From Notospermus geniculatus (taxonomy: Eukaryota; Nemertea; Pilidiophora; Heteronemertea; Lineidae), in contig NMRB01001563.1 in assembly GCA_002633025.1 (NCBI GenBank), positions 1 through 64,000 on the forward strand: a stretch of 64,000 nt of DNA, read 5' to 3'. Positions within the stretch are counted from its first letter, which is position 1. Every line of letters starts with the position of its first letter. Below, one piece after another: positions 9,422 through 21,708 of the stretch. A model generated the notes under the pieces. That model saw nothing but the letters and a program-made list of their open reading frames with translations, was not told the origin of the DNA and did not search any database. The translations under genes and the position numbers were made by a program.

Positions 9422-10348
9422 TCATCAATTTGAGTGTCATTTTAGCATCCTGTCATTTATCATCTCGGGAGTAAGCTGTCTTGTCAAAATCCCTTTGCCT
9501 TGCGGTCCCCTCAGACCTGTCTGTTGGGTTCTCTCTTTTTCTCTTGTTGTTTATTGATTGATGGCTCAAAATTTCTTTCAGTTTAAAAGAGGAATAAAAA
9601 AAGACAGCCTTACCCTTCTTGATTACCCATGATCTAAAAGACACTTCTTCTTCTTGGGTTGGGTGAGGTGGGGTTTTTCAGGTGTGGGTATCGGATTATC
9701 CATGAGAAGTTGGGGGTATCCGCATGGTATACAATTTCATTCACTGCCATTTTGCGACTGGAGAGTTGGATTGTGTTTCAGGACCTGCACATAACAGGAC
9801 TATAGGAGAGTTGCTGAGTTGTCCATGTCTCCTGTTCAGAGATTGTTGTTATGGAAATATCTTTGGAAAGAGTGGTCAGTTTCTGTGGCTGAGTTGTTAG
9901 AGTAGAAAATGGGGTGGTGGTCCTATTGTTAGTGTTACAAAATCAAGCAAAGTGAAGCAGACAACAAGTCCAGTCCATAATACTCTGACATTCACCAGTC
10001 TCAACAGACAGGTCATGTAGGTCTGTAAAAAAGGTGATATCCCCAAATTTTCAAACTCACAGACATCACTGGAGGATGGGTGTATTGAATGAAATACAGC
10101 CTAGACTAGTTTCTTAGAAACTGACATCATCATTTGTTTGGCGTCATCTGAAATTAACACTATATTATCATTATCAATCTGTGCCCTTAGCTGACCTAAA
10201 TATACATTTGTTTTACATGAATATGTGTACTAACACTTATCTTGATTCCACACACTTGATATAATTGTCTGCAAGTAAGAATTTCATTGGACACATTGGA
10301 TGAATGAATATTCGCATGGAAATTGTACCGGTAACTACGTTTGTACAT

Positions 10349-10556
10349 CAGGGCTTTAGATTAATTTTGGAGGGAAAAGAGCATCGTTCTTTCCCTTCAG
10401 AATTTGAAGAGTATTTTCACTCTTCAAAGCAGTATTCCAGTAGTAAAGTATTGCAAACTGATAAATCTCAAGGAATATTTGACTCTTTCCGTTCTGGAAT
10501 GGAGGAGTATTTTAAGCAAATACCGGGTACTCCTCTTACATGTATCTTAAGCCCTG
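10349..10556. mobile_element. A-specific hAT-type MITE
   Basis: Ends CAGGGCTTTAGAT and ATCTTAAGCCCTG are inverted. Absent at the matching site in block B (near 25245). No clear 8-bp duplication, so the hAT assignment rests on the termini. Confidence 0.55.
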
Positions 10557-11089
10557 CTATATGTACGTGTACTACAGTTATGATTATTGATCTCTTGGTA
10601 TACCGGGGGTATTAACTTTTACATAGTCGTGTCCTTGATATACGTGTACATGTATGTACATGTAAAAACTACATTGAACTCATTAGAAGTTTTGGATGCC
10701 TGATATGTCTACATTTATGATAATGTACAAATGTATCTATCATGGTGATGGCTGCCAGATAAGGAAATAATTTACGTAAGAAAACAAGGCCCAAGCATGT
10801 CGTATGCTTTTGAATAATATTTTTACTTTTATAACATTTTAAGCCTGACAGTGATGGCAGTCTCCTCTTTCTTGTGGCCTTTACAATGGTGGTGGTGGTG
10901 GTGGTGGGGGGAAGAATAGCGACCAAGCCCCACGCTTGTTTGCTTGTTTGTCCTGTCTACACAGGTTATGTAGTTCTACATTCGGGTTTCAGCTCAGTCT
11001 TTTCTAGAGTTTCAGATTGTAAAGTTCCACTTGAAAAAGACCCCGGTTGGGGTCGAAAATTCGTGAATTCTGGAGATTGACTTCTTGTT

Positions 11090-11176
11090 CCTTGACTCTG
11101 TAAAGCGCCCCTGGCAAATTTTATTTTAAGGGGCGCTATATAAATACTATTATTATTATTATTATTATTATTGTTT
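11090..11176 (+). mobile_element. SINE 3' tail with ATT repeats
   Basis: TAAAGCGCCCCTGG and GGGGCGCTATATAAATA form a small stem followed by about nine ATT units, a tail typical of animal SINEs. The body cannot be delimited. Confidence 0.45.
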
Positions 11177-11942
11177 ATTATCATTTTGTGTGTCAATTTT
11201 GTGCTTTTCTGTACCTTGGCCAACTACATGTACCAAGTGATGATGGGGAATGCTGTAGCACAGTGGTAGAGCGTGGGACTCGTGACTGGCATCAACAACT
11301 GATTCTGCTCAGTGGCGATCAGATTGCTTGTGACTGATATCGCCTGGTGTGCTACTGGCTTTAAACAAAATATCTTCAAGTTTGGAGTGTTTTCTGCATT
11401 AGCAGTGTTTCCTGGTTAGTGGTTATTTTCCGGTGACTGGCATTAAGTGTCTACCGGCCAGTTTATGACGGGGAAATTCATCTTCTCTCTGCTGTCTCAT
11501 AAAAACTGCACGGCTGTCAGTCCAGAGCTGTTGTCACACAAAAATCCCAGTGCTTACCTAAGGGATTATACGGTTACACCTATAAATCGCCAACAAATCC
11601 CCGTGCTTATTAGCCCCAGCAAGCTCGAAGGGGCTACGCCGGGGCTATTTTAGACACGGGTATTTTATGTAGTGCAACCGTGAAATCCCCGTGTCTGTCT
11701 GTAGTTCCAAGCACCCTGACAGATGGCGATGCAAATCGATGAATCATGTGCATGCGTAGGCTATTTCACGCCTCCAGTAGCCACTTGATTACGGAGAGTC
11801 GCCTACATGCAGTGCCCCTATCGCCAGGTTACGGAACTTATTACCAATCACATTTTAAGAAGTGTAACCGCTTGCCGTGTCAACGCCGTGTTTTTTCTGG
11901 TTCGGAAAAACCTGTGTCTCAAAAAGCACGGGGATTTTAGAT

Positions 11943-12362
11943 AGGTGTAACTCAGGGCTCAGGGGTGGCCGCATAGAAACTCCGCTAGTGCTATGGAGCC
12001 CATCTGCCGATAGTGCTGTACATTTTCCCATGCATTTTATTTTCAACACCGTCCGATAGGCTGTTGAAGCACTGGCAGAGTTTCTAGGCTACCGGCCCTG
12101 ATCTCCAGGGCTTTCAATTTGTTTTGGAGTAGAGGGGGGACAGGCTTAAGTAGCAGGCACTTAATACGCATGATTAAAGAACGTTCGCTGCTCGGGGAAT
12201 AGGTGTAACCAGGGCTCAGGGGTGGCCGCATAGAAACTCCGCTAGTGCTAGTGGAGCCCATCTGCCGATAGTGCTGTACATTTTTCCATGCATTTTATTT
12301 TTAACACCGTCCGATAGGCTGTTGAAGCACTGGCAGAGTTTCTAGGCTACCGGCCCTGATCT
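11943..12362. repeat. 260-bp tandem duplication of a CAGGGC-ended element (A only)
   Basis: The segment 11943-12106 (CAGGGCTCAGGGGTGGCC .. GGCTACCGGCCCTG) recurs at 12203-12362. Block B has one copy at 28802-28964. Confidence 0.7.
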
Positions 12363-12753
12363 CTACATGTATGTGTTCTCAACTGGCTTCAGTTCATCAT
12401 GTCGCTGTGTCAGGCCAGATATGAAGGCATAGGGCTAGATGCACATGTTGCTTTTCTAGGCCTCATGCAGCAGATGGTATCAGTAGTTTGAAAAACATGA
12501 CTAGTGTTTTTTGTTGGCATGAGCAGGTCAAAGCCATCCTATCATGTCTGAAATCAGAATGCAGACTTTGAAAAAGACAGCTCAATCAAAATGATGTCTG
12601 GATCCCATCCTTTATATTCATCGTGATCTTGTTCCTATTGTATGTAGGCCTACACAACTTCAATTCATTCAAGTTCAACAGGAAAACGGGCACGAATTTC
12701 CTTGTACACTTGCACCAAGTGGTACTTCCTGTGGCCTTGATTCTTGGCCCTCT

Positions 12754-12906
12754 CTTAAAGCGGACTATTCGCGCCGAGTCAGAGATTCCACAGAGCAGTT
12801 TCCGGAGCGGCAGCCGCAATGCATTTACCAGTTGTTGTTATGAATAAAACGAGTTGTTTTATTATTTTTGGTTCACTTTGAAAAGACGCGAACAATCCGC
12901 TTTAAG
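12754..12906. mobile_element. MITE with CTTAAAGCGGACTATTCGCG ends
   Basis: The right end GCGAACAATCCGCTTTAAG is the inverted copy. It lies between the duplicated blocks. The outermost TTAA could be a piggyBac-type target. Confidence 0.65.
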
Positions 12907-13387
12907 CCAGGCCTACATTGCACTTGCGACTGGAAGTAACTGATCTGATCAGTCACTGGTGATGTACGCGCTGTGCAGATATCGCAAATTCAGCAACTCA
13001 GTAAAACTAGGAGGATCCAATCAGTCGTCCTGTCCTGACCACGTACATCGCGCTTGCGACTGGCGGCAACTCAAGTAACAGCCGGGACATTGAGGCTCAA
13101 CGAGATTAGGTTTCGTTCAGAAAACTGGCACTGATCAGTCGCAAGTCCATCTACATCGCAGCGACTGAACGAAACTGGGTACAACTACATGTAGTCGCTA
13201 GAAAGTTGAACATCTGCAACTGATTGCGACTGGCAAAGTCTCAGTTCCAGCGAGTCGCAAGGGTGCGTACATCGGCAGTTTCTGGCGACTGATCAGTCCC
13301 CTCCAGTTCCAGCTAGATCCTCCCAGTCGCCAGTAGCTCAGTGGCGACTAGTTTTCTCCAGTCGCAAGTGTGATGTACGCTAGGCTT
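12904..13387. mobile_element. MITE filled with GCGACTGG repeats
   Basis: AAGCCAGGCCTACATTGCAC at the left matches the inverted right end GTGTGATGTACGCTAGGCTT. The interior repeats TTGCGACTGG and CCAGTCGCAAG in both orientations many times. Confidence 0.7.
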
Positions 13388-13670
13388 TACCTGTCTTAAC
13401 CCATTAACTGGGTAGGACGTAATATAATGTCTTTCACAATAGCCACCTAAATTGCGTAGGGCGTACTATTACGTCCTATAAATTATGCCCACAATTAATT
13501 TTCTGCAACACTACGGCACCTGGGGAATCCTCGGGGGAAATCCCCCAGGATCGTACATGTAGCATGGGTAGGGTGTGATAAAAACGTGCCAGGTTTACGG
13601 ACGACACACACACACACAGACGGACGCCACTCAGTATACATATGACTAGCTCAGCTGAAAGCTGAGCTAA
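13388..13670. other. Junction segment between blocks A and B
   Basis: It contains a CA microsatellite (13607-13617) and ends TAGCTCAGCTGAAAGCTGAGCTA, a terminal hairpin directly before block B. No gene seen. Confidence 0.5.
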
Positions 13671-13790
13671 AAAGTATGGCAGCTCGGTGCTGAGTTACTG
13701 CCAATCTGCCATAGCTCTGCATCCCAAGCCCCCCTGGGATTAAACATGCTTGACTAAAATTTACTCTGTCAGTCCATCTTGTCTTCCATT

Positions 13791-14184
13791 AGAGAGGATG
13801 CGCAGCTTTCCGACTCCGACTTCAACTTCGAGAATGAATTGCAGTCCGCTGTGGACATCCTTGATAAAAACGATTTGATAGACATTTGCAAATCGTAAAA
13901 TGCCATAACTTTGTGGCAGAATAATTTTGACTCGTAATCGGAAGTGCGCATAAATCGCAAATATCGTAGTCGTCATAGTCGTGTCTCAAAGACTAGGATT
14001 ACGACTTCAATATCCATTATTTATCCGCACTTCCGATTTATTAGGCCAATTTTTTCTGCCTTCAATTTATGGTGTTTGACGAATTGAAAACGTCTATCAC
14101 ATCGTTTTTATCAAGGATGTCCATAGCGGACTGCAATTCATTCTCGTAGTTGAAGTCGGAGTCGGAAAGCTGCGCAACCTCTCT
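13791..14184. mobile_element. Foldback element, family F1, copy 2 (block B)
   Basis: This is the allelic or duplicated counterpart of 1851-2255, with the same arms and small indels near the centre. Confidence 0.8.
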
Positions 14185-14343
14185 ATTATCCTTTTCAAAA
14201 ACCAGTAGGAAGGATTCACTTTGATAAATGTCTAGAAGTTTTCATCTTGTCCAAACAAGGCCATCGACTGCATCTTAGATGGGCGTCAGGCCACACAGAC
14301 TGGAGAGAATCAGATGGAAGTTTTTGGACTGACACCAACTGAG

Positions 14344-14511
14344 AAGTTGACACAGAGACAAATCAGATACCAAGGAACCTCCCTTTTGTGCAGTTTATTT
14401 TGGACACCAAAGTTCAGTCCAAAGAGAACTCTTTGGACTGAACTTTGGTGTCCAAAATAAACTGCACAAAAGGAAGGTTCCTTGGTATCTGATTTGTCTC
14501 TGTGTCAACTT
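14344..14511. repeat. 168-bp near-perfect palindrome (block B)
   Basis: This is the counterpart of 2415-2578. Here the arms read AAGTTGAC and GTCAACTT: both differ from block A at the paired position, and the three-base gap is absent. Confidence 0.85.
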
Positions 14512-14792
14512 GGGGGGGGGGGTAAAAATGAGTATGAGTACTTTACTCATACTCATTTCGAACCCCTTGTCAGGACACCTCAATGAGGAACCCGCAGAAC
14601 TACGCCACGACGTGGCGCTGTCAGTGTAAGACCCGGAAGTCCTATTTTCTAACAGTATTTCCATTTACTTCTTGCCCCAAAATAAACCACTCTCTTTGGT
14701 TCAATTTTGATTACCGGTAAATTACACTGTCCACCCGAAAGTGTCCATACTACTAGAGAGCGGCTCCAGTGTACATTTTACAGTTACCGTAC

Positions 14793-17700
14793 CTCATTTC
14801 CCTCTTTGACCAGAATCTTGATAGATTGGTAGGCAATAGTGACAACAGCTGCATGGATTCTGCCCTGAAATTGACATGAGATAAGGTGATTGTCCCTCCA
14901 AAGGAGAGCGGGATGAACGTTCTTTTATAACAAGGCTTAGCAAAAAATTTCCCCGTTTCTGGTCATTTGGAATTTACCGACCGACCCTCAAAATATTCCG
15001 ACTGGCCAGGACACAACAATATTTTTTCTTCACAAAAATGCGTCAAATCTATCAAGATCTCTTTTGATCTCTTTTGCAAATCTATCAAGATCTCTTTTGC
15101 TCTCTAGGCCTTTAGTCATGGATGCCAGAGCAGCTTTTGAGGCTGCTCCTGGCTTCTAGATAACCTTTAGTATAATCCTTTTAGCTGCAATAAAATTATC
15201 TGTACCAAAAATGGAAAATAAAAAAATCCTCACCGTCCAACCCTCGATTTTTTGGAAATTGTCGATGACCAGCAACACACATTTTTTTGCTAGGCCCCGC
15301 CCAAATGGCAGATTTGGAACAATCAAAACAAATTCATCTCTGACTTACGGAAAAGTGGTTCGGCAGATGTTCTGGTGTAAACGTGTATCCGCCATCTTTG
15401 GAAATGAACAGAATGGACGTGTTGATATATCTGTTGTAAGCCACAACGATTTTACTCAACTTCTCACACCACGGAAGGCTGAGGGGCTCACAGCAATGCA
15501 AGGCAGAGACATCAGTGATCTCTGCATCACTGAGCTCTCCTTCTGCACGGATTCCTAAACAAAAGGAAAGATTTCAGTTGCTGGTTACAAACCTCTAACG
15601 GCCAGCGAAACGAAAGCTAGAGGGGGATAGCAACCCTTCACGACTGAGAACCATCCTGATTCATGATTGGTTTATCATGGGGGATCTACAATTTCGGAAA
15701 AGAGGGGGCGCACTGTACTAGAAACATTGAAATCTGCAGTGAATGTAAAATGTTTTGCTCAAAATTTAAGAATTTCAGGGTCAATTTCAGGCCATGAAGT
15801 CTAAGGAGAGCTGTTTTTGTGAACAATAGAAATTCTATTGTTCACAAAAACAGCTCTCCTTAGACTTCATGGCCTGCAATTTTACAGATTTGTTGACCGA
15901 AAGGGGGGGGGGGGCGTGTGCCTCCCTTGGATCCGTGCCTGTTTATAGTTGAGATGTGGCAATGACTTGGGCTGATACTGAGGTACTTTAATATGTTTAA
16001 GCCCATTTCGAGAACGACTTGCTCTTGAAACAAGTGACTCACCTGCTGCATTCCTGAAGGTTTTCGTTACAATATTGTACAGAACAACTCTAACTCCAGC
16101 AACGAATACGGTGTTATTGTTCACAAGGACAGCACGCTGAACACGGTCCTTTAAAAATATAATTACAGCAGTTTGTATTGTATGGAATATCATATTTCTA
16201 TTTCTCTGCCAAAAAAACAGTTTGATGCCACTTTATACAATCGTGCTCCACCATAAAAGTTGCTTTGCACCATCAAAGAAGAAGCAGAGCCAAATCATCA
16301 GAGCAAAATTTAGATTAAAAATATAGGGTTAAAGAGGCACTGTATACTTTCCCTATCCCATGCTGAACATACCCATGTTAGGCCACTGCAATTTTTTTAT
16401 CTGTTTAGCGGGCGAGCCGACATTGTATTGCCATTTTTGGAATAAAAATAAAAATGGATTTTTCATATTTTTTATTTTCAAATTCCCCTCCGAAATGCCA
16501 GAGGCAGAGTGGAGACCAGAAAAAATAAATTAGTATCAGACAAACTTATGTTCCAAGCTCAAATACATCATTTATCTTTGAATATTTCATGCATGTTTGT
16601 TTGATTTTATTCGTATTTTTCCCTCCTACAATTCATTTTCAGTAAAACATGCTCTGAAGACAAAAAAAAGTATCTTGGCCAATTTTTATTTTTATCTTTA
16701 TTCCTCCCACCTACAACTGATTTTTGAAGGTTTCGCCCACTAAACAGATTTAATAATTGCAGTGGCCTTAAGGGAGACCTGTATTATTGCTTATCAACCT
16801 TGTTGCCCCATGTAGAGTATTTACTATTAACTCTCGTTCCTAGGTTATCCACGTATGCATTGTAATCATATATTCTCCATTAACACCAGGGCGAAAAGCA
16901 AAACTACTGTACTGGCAAATGATGCAATCACCATCACCGCTGGTGGCACTGGCTATCAACAAAAATATCGTAGCTCTTTAAAAGTGAGCGTCGTCTTCTA
17001 AGCGGGTCACGGCAGGGTGGTTTAGGGCAGCAAGGGGTCTATTGGGTTAAGTGTTGATCACTATCACACTGATCTAGAGGTGATGGGGATTTTTGTCAAA
17101 AAGTGGGCGTGGTCTTCTAGGCGGCTCACAGCAGGGCGGTTTAGGGCGGCATGGGCTCTATTGGGTTAAATGTACAGGAGGAAAGGGTTAAAAAGTGGGC
17201 GTGGTCTTCTAGGCGGCTCACGGCAGGGTGGTTTAGGGTGGCATAGGCTCTATTGGGTTAAATGTACAGCAGGAAAGGGTTAAAAAGTGGGTGTAGTCTT
17301 CTAGGCGGTTCATGGCAGGGCGGTTTAGGGCGGCATGGGCTCTATTGGGTTAAATGTACAGGAGGAAAGGGTTAAAAAAGTGGGCTTGGTCTTCTAGGCG
17401 GCTCACGGCAGGGCGGTTTAGGGTGGCATGGGCTCTATTGGGTTAAATGTACAGGAGGAAAGGGTTAAAAAGTGGGCATGGTCTCCTAGGCGGCTCATGG
17501 CAGGGCGGTTTAGGGTGGCATGGGCTCTATTAAATGTACAGCAGGAGGAAACCGGAGTGCAAGAGAGAGTTTCCCCTCTGTCATATGTGGAATTGTCCGA
17601 CTGAAAAGAGGGTTGGTATAGAAAGGGTTTAACAGGGGTTTGAAACCAAACCTCAGCAGCGACAGGTGCCACTGCACAGACTCTGACAGTCCTAAGATTA

Positions 17701-20700
17701 TATATGGTGACTTACCACTTCAAAACGTTCTTGTTTTGAAATCATTTGGGTTTTGGCAGCTGTCTTGAAATTATCTTTGCTGATGTAAACTCTGTCGCTT
17801 CTGGAAGTGAATTTTTTAGAAAAGTGACGTGGGTGATTTCAAAGTTGTTTACAATGCATTAAAGCATTGTAAACACCATGTTAACACCAACTTTGAAATT
17901 ACCCATTAGTCATTTCATTGCAAAACAAAATAGAACAAGACTTGAGTTCCATCCTCTGACAGTTGGTGTGAACCCGGGGTGTGAACTTGCTTGAATTCAT
18001 AGATCATGGACAGCTTACCCAACAAAAACAGACAAATCCCGGATGCAGTCATGGTGAAGCAGAATGGGAGAGGTAACATTTGTCATCAATGGTAGTTCCT
18101 GCATGCAGAGGATTGAAAAGAGGAAATTTAAAAAGACATGGTAGGTACAGAATATTAAAGTAGTTTTATGAATACAGCCCCTGATACATGTGTTTGCATA
18201 TTTCTCTTCTTGAATTCAGATACATTGCAAAATTCCTATCAACATGCATCATATGGTAATATTTTGTCATAATAGCAATTAGGCTATGCAGGTCACTTGG
18301 GATTGCCAGTACGGGCTGCTAAAAAAGTTGTGCTTCTACTTTAGTGAAAGCAATTTGTACAAGGAAGGATCAATCACTTAGGCTAGCGATCTCATCGACT
18401 GGTGGTGAAACTGCTCATGATCTTATTCTTAGGGTAATGACAATTGTGAATTTGAGACTAGGCCTAGGCCTACGGTAGGCCTAGGCCTAGTCTCAAATTC
18501 ACAATTGTCATAGCTGAGCATCCTACCGTCACTTTTTGTTCAGCACTGATCCCTGCATCAGAAGGCACGCTCTCAATTTTCACATAATTTGTTGGAATTG
18601 GAATTGGACTTGGAGAGGTAACATTTGGCATCAATGGTAGTTCCTGCATGCAGCGGATTGAAAAGAGGAAATTTAAAAAGACATGGTAGGTACAGCATAA
18701 GTCGTTTTATGAATACAGGCCCTGATACATGTGTTTGCGTATTTCTTTTCTTGAATTCAGGTACATTGCAAAACTCCTATCAGCATGCATCGTAGTATTT
18801 TGTCATAATAGCAATTAATTAGGCTATGTGTAGGTCACTTGGGATTGCCAGTACGGACTGCTAAAAAAGTTGTGCTTCTACTTTAGTGAAAGCAATTTGC
18901 ACAAGGAAGGATCAATCACTTAGGCTAGCGATCTCATCGACTGGTGGTGAAACTGCTCATGATCTTTAATTCTTAGGGTAGGCCTAGGCCTAGTCTCAAA
19001 TTCACAATTGTCATAGCTGAGCATCCTTACCGTCACATTTTGTTCAGCACTGATCCCTGCATCAGAAGGCTCACTAAAAAAAGATATTTGGTATTATCAA
19101 AATACACATGTAATCAAAGTAAGACCTTGTGGCTAGGCCTCTGGGCATGGACAAGTGAAGATGGTAATGGATATTATGGCCTCTAGGCCTAATTGTCTGA
19201 TGGATGGCATGAGTGGTCATCATGGCAATCAAAATGACCAGATTTTTACTCTCATGAAAAGATGAGTACCTCAACTTTTAAAGACAAGCCTTTATTCATG
19301 AAAACCAATGGTAATAAACTGAGATTTACATGATTTATTATTTTAGGGTCCCTCATCGATAAGAATAAAGATGCCATCATCATCAGTCACACTGTGCTGT
19401 GGTGGTCAAGCTGTAGTGGCCTAGGCCTGAGAGACAAAAAGGACATGGGTGAGGCCGAGGTGGTAGGTTAGCCTAATGTAGGCCTGATGGGGAATATAGG
19501 CCTAGGGCCTCCCAACCCCCCAGCTGGGGCCAGACTTTTTTTATTGGTTGGTTCACGGACCCTCCGCTGTAGAAAACAGAAGGTATAATGGGAAAAAAAT
19601 AAAAGCACATTTTTTTCGATTTCTCTGTGCCCGCCGCTCAGAAATCTTGCAAAAATTGAAAAAAAGGGGCTGGGCAGAAATGAAGGGTTGTTACAAGTTC
19701 GGCATAACTCTTAAACTACTTCTTCAATCTGCCTGAAACTTGCACAGATGATGCTTGGTACTGAGTGATTAACAACTATGATCACACAAAAACAACTGCA
19801 TTGCTCTTTACTAATTAAATTAGGGAGACAATGCCAGATTTTGGAGGCCTAGAAAGACGAGAAATAGTCATTATTTCACCGCAGAATTTCACCTGGGCCT
19901 GTGTCATGTTAAATGCTAACAAGTTTGTGTGACGTCTGTTAATTATTTTAATTATTTTCTACAAGAAAATGGTATTTTACATTTTTGGTTGACATGGCCA
20001 ACACTGCAAGTTGAGCCAGGTTTACAAAGCCATTCAAGCAGTCAGAAACTGACCACAGGCCTGGGAATTGGTGATGTCACCAAAATGACCCATTGAAAAT
20101 GCACACTTCAATTCCAAGCAAAAGGTAATTCATATGAAATCAAGTTTGATTGAGTCAATTCCCGGTGAATTGTGAGTGGTTTCAGGCCTGTGGTCAGTTT
20201 TCACATCGGTTAGAAGGGCTTTGTATAAGCTTGCTGAACTTGCAGAGGTTAGGCATTTGAACCAAAAATCTAAAATACATTTTTTTTGTAGAAAAGGATT
20301 AAAACAATTAACTCTATCACACAACATTGTTAGCATTTTACGTGACATAGGCCCAGGTGAAATTCTGCGGTGAAATAATGAGTATTCCTTGTCTTTCTGG
20401 GCCTCTGAAATCTGGCATTGTCTCCCTATTAATTAGTAATGAGCAATGCAGCTATTTTTGTGTCATCATAATTGTTAATCATTCAGTAAAAAGCATCATC
20501 TGTGCGAGTTTCAAGCAAATCGAAACGGTAGTTTCAGAGTTATGCCGAACTTGTAACAACCCTTCATTTCTGCCCAGCCCCTTTAAAAAGTTTATTTTAT
20601 TTTTTTCCCACCCTCCGCTCCAATTATCAATCATTATAACGAGGGCTACGTCATCAATCATACAAGAGGCCGGAAAACTTTATTTTCATATAGGGGCCTA

Positions 20701-21321
20701 AATATTTATTTTTTTATGATCCTCCTCCCTACCCTGAAGCTGAAAGTGAAGCCGAGATACAAATTTTTGAGAAGTGTGAAAGTAACTTTTTATTTATTTT
20801 GACCTCCTCTCCACATGACCTGAGCAAAAAATCCACGAACCAACCAATAAAAAAAGTCTGGCCTAGGCTCCGGGGTGGGCCTAAAAATGGTGAAATTGAC
20901 ATTTATGAAATTGATCAAAATCAAAATGGCCAAAAAACAAGGATGGGAACAAAAAGATCCAGTAATGTTAGGCCTAGGCCTACATTCTAATCTCATGCGA
21001 TAATTGGTTTCAATAGCTATAATGCATCTTTATTCGTCATGAATACCGTACTACATGTACTAATAGAAGCGGAAATTTTTAGAAGGAGACATTTTTAACT
21101 GTTACACCGACCACCAGGCTGGCAAGTGGAGTGGGCGCGGTCTGGCAAATTTCCAAATCAGTTTTTTGACTGCACCACGGACTAGATTTGCGACTAAATT
21201 TATGTTGGGATGGAACTAGAGACTTCTTTCATCATGTGTACCTTGAACATAAATTGTCCTGAAATTTACAGGCAGTAAAAACCACCAAAAGAAAGAAGAA
21301 TTTAGCAGACAGCATTTTCAT
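14793..21321 (-). CDS. CATSPERD: Second copy of CATSPERD exons 1-7 (block B)
   Basis: Exons are at 21242-21321, 19031-19073, 18019-18098, 17716-17800, 16043-16148, 15349-15554 and 14793-14864. Lengths and splice sites match the block A copy and all remain open. Differences noticed are mostly silent (exons 3, 5, 6, 7); changes are Thr71 to Arg (exon 4) and Thr179 to Ile (exon 6). Exon 2 has a better donor here (GTAAGG). No exon 8-10 follows at the left end of block B, so as assembled this copy is truncated. That suggests an allele cut by a contig end rather than a separate gene. Confidence 0.78.
15788..15876. mobile_element. Palindromic insertion with CAATTT target duplication (block B)
   Basis: Counterpart of 4140-4226. 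Arms read CTGTTTTTGTGAAC and its complement instead of CTGTATTGTGAAC, so both arms changed together. Confidence 0.75.
16381..16767. mobile_element. Harbinger-type MITE, B-specific, TTA target duplication
   Basis: Termini GGCCACTGCAAT and ATTGCAGTGGCC are inverted, extending through CTGTTTAGCGGGCG and CGCCCACTAAACAG. TTA flanks both ends; block A has the empty site near 4731. The 3-bp TTA duplication points to PIF/Harbinger. Confidence 0.82.
16979..17545. repeat. About 92-bp minisatellite, 6 units (block B)
   Basis: Same unit as 4949-5240, starting near 16981, 17100, 17193, 17284, 17379 and 17470. Confidence 0.85.
19665..20582. mobile_element. 918-bp foldback element, B-specific
   Basis: AGGGGCTGGGCAGAAATGAA is mirrored at the right end, and the two arms remain complementary almost to the centre (for example CACCGCAGAATTTCACCTGG). 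The empty site in block A is near 7260. No transposase ORF. Confidence 0.8.
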
Positions 21322-21544
21322 TTCAAAGATGGCGCCTTACCTTCGTACATATTCGTGAGTTTCCGGAACAACTGATATTTCTGTACTTTCACAATAAATA
21401 CATGAAAGTTTTAATACATATTACGCCAGTCTTTTGTTTTCCCTCTAAAGATATACTTGGTGATCCTGTTAAATTGTTCAGATTGAAGTACGTGCTCGCA
21501 ATATTTCGTGACTCACCGGAAATGACCGGTCGGCACAGTTCAAA
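21322..21544. promoter_or_regulatory. Bidirectional promoter region CATSPERD/AGFG1 (block B copy)
   Basis: This is the same 223-bp spacing as block A. AAGATGGCG lies at 21326-21334, beside the CATSPERD start, and the AGFG1 ATG again sits in AAAATGGCGGCG. Only a few base changes separate it from the A copy, fewer than in the flanking introns. Confidence 0.62.
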
Positions 21545-21708
21545 ATGGCGGCGAGTAAAAGAAAGCAAGATGAGAAACATCTCAAGATTTTACGTGAAAT
21601 GGTGGCTTTACAGCACAATAAACACTGTTTCGATTGTCACCAACGTGGACCTACGTATGTCAATATGACAATAGGATCATTTGTGTGTACGTCATGTAGC
21701 GGAGTATT
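21545..21708 (+). CDS. AGFG1: AGFG1 exon 1, block B copy
   Basis: It encodes residues 1-54 plus two bases, donor TT|GTAAGT. It is the copy nearest exon 2. Intron 1 from here is 9.8 kb. Confidence 0.9.

Larger units (their letters stand above)
1729..12454. repeat. Duplicated block A (partner 13671-29053)
   Basis: The block is colinear with 13671-29053 from AAAGTATGGCAGCTCGG to CTAGATGCACATGTTGCT. Both contain CATSPERD exons 1-7, the bidirectional promoter and AGFG1 exon 1. Single-base differences are about 1-3% where I compared by eye, but several transposon-size insertions are specific to one block. Haplotype overlap is the simplest reading. Confidence 0.9.

Noticed and set aside
11246-11285. 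Possible tRNA gene (TAGCACAGTGGTAGAGC)
   Set aside because: Only an A-box-like half is present; no acceptor pairing or B box follows, and the block B copy is interrupted.
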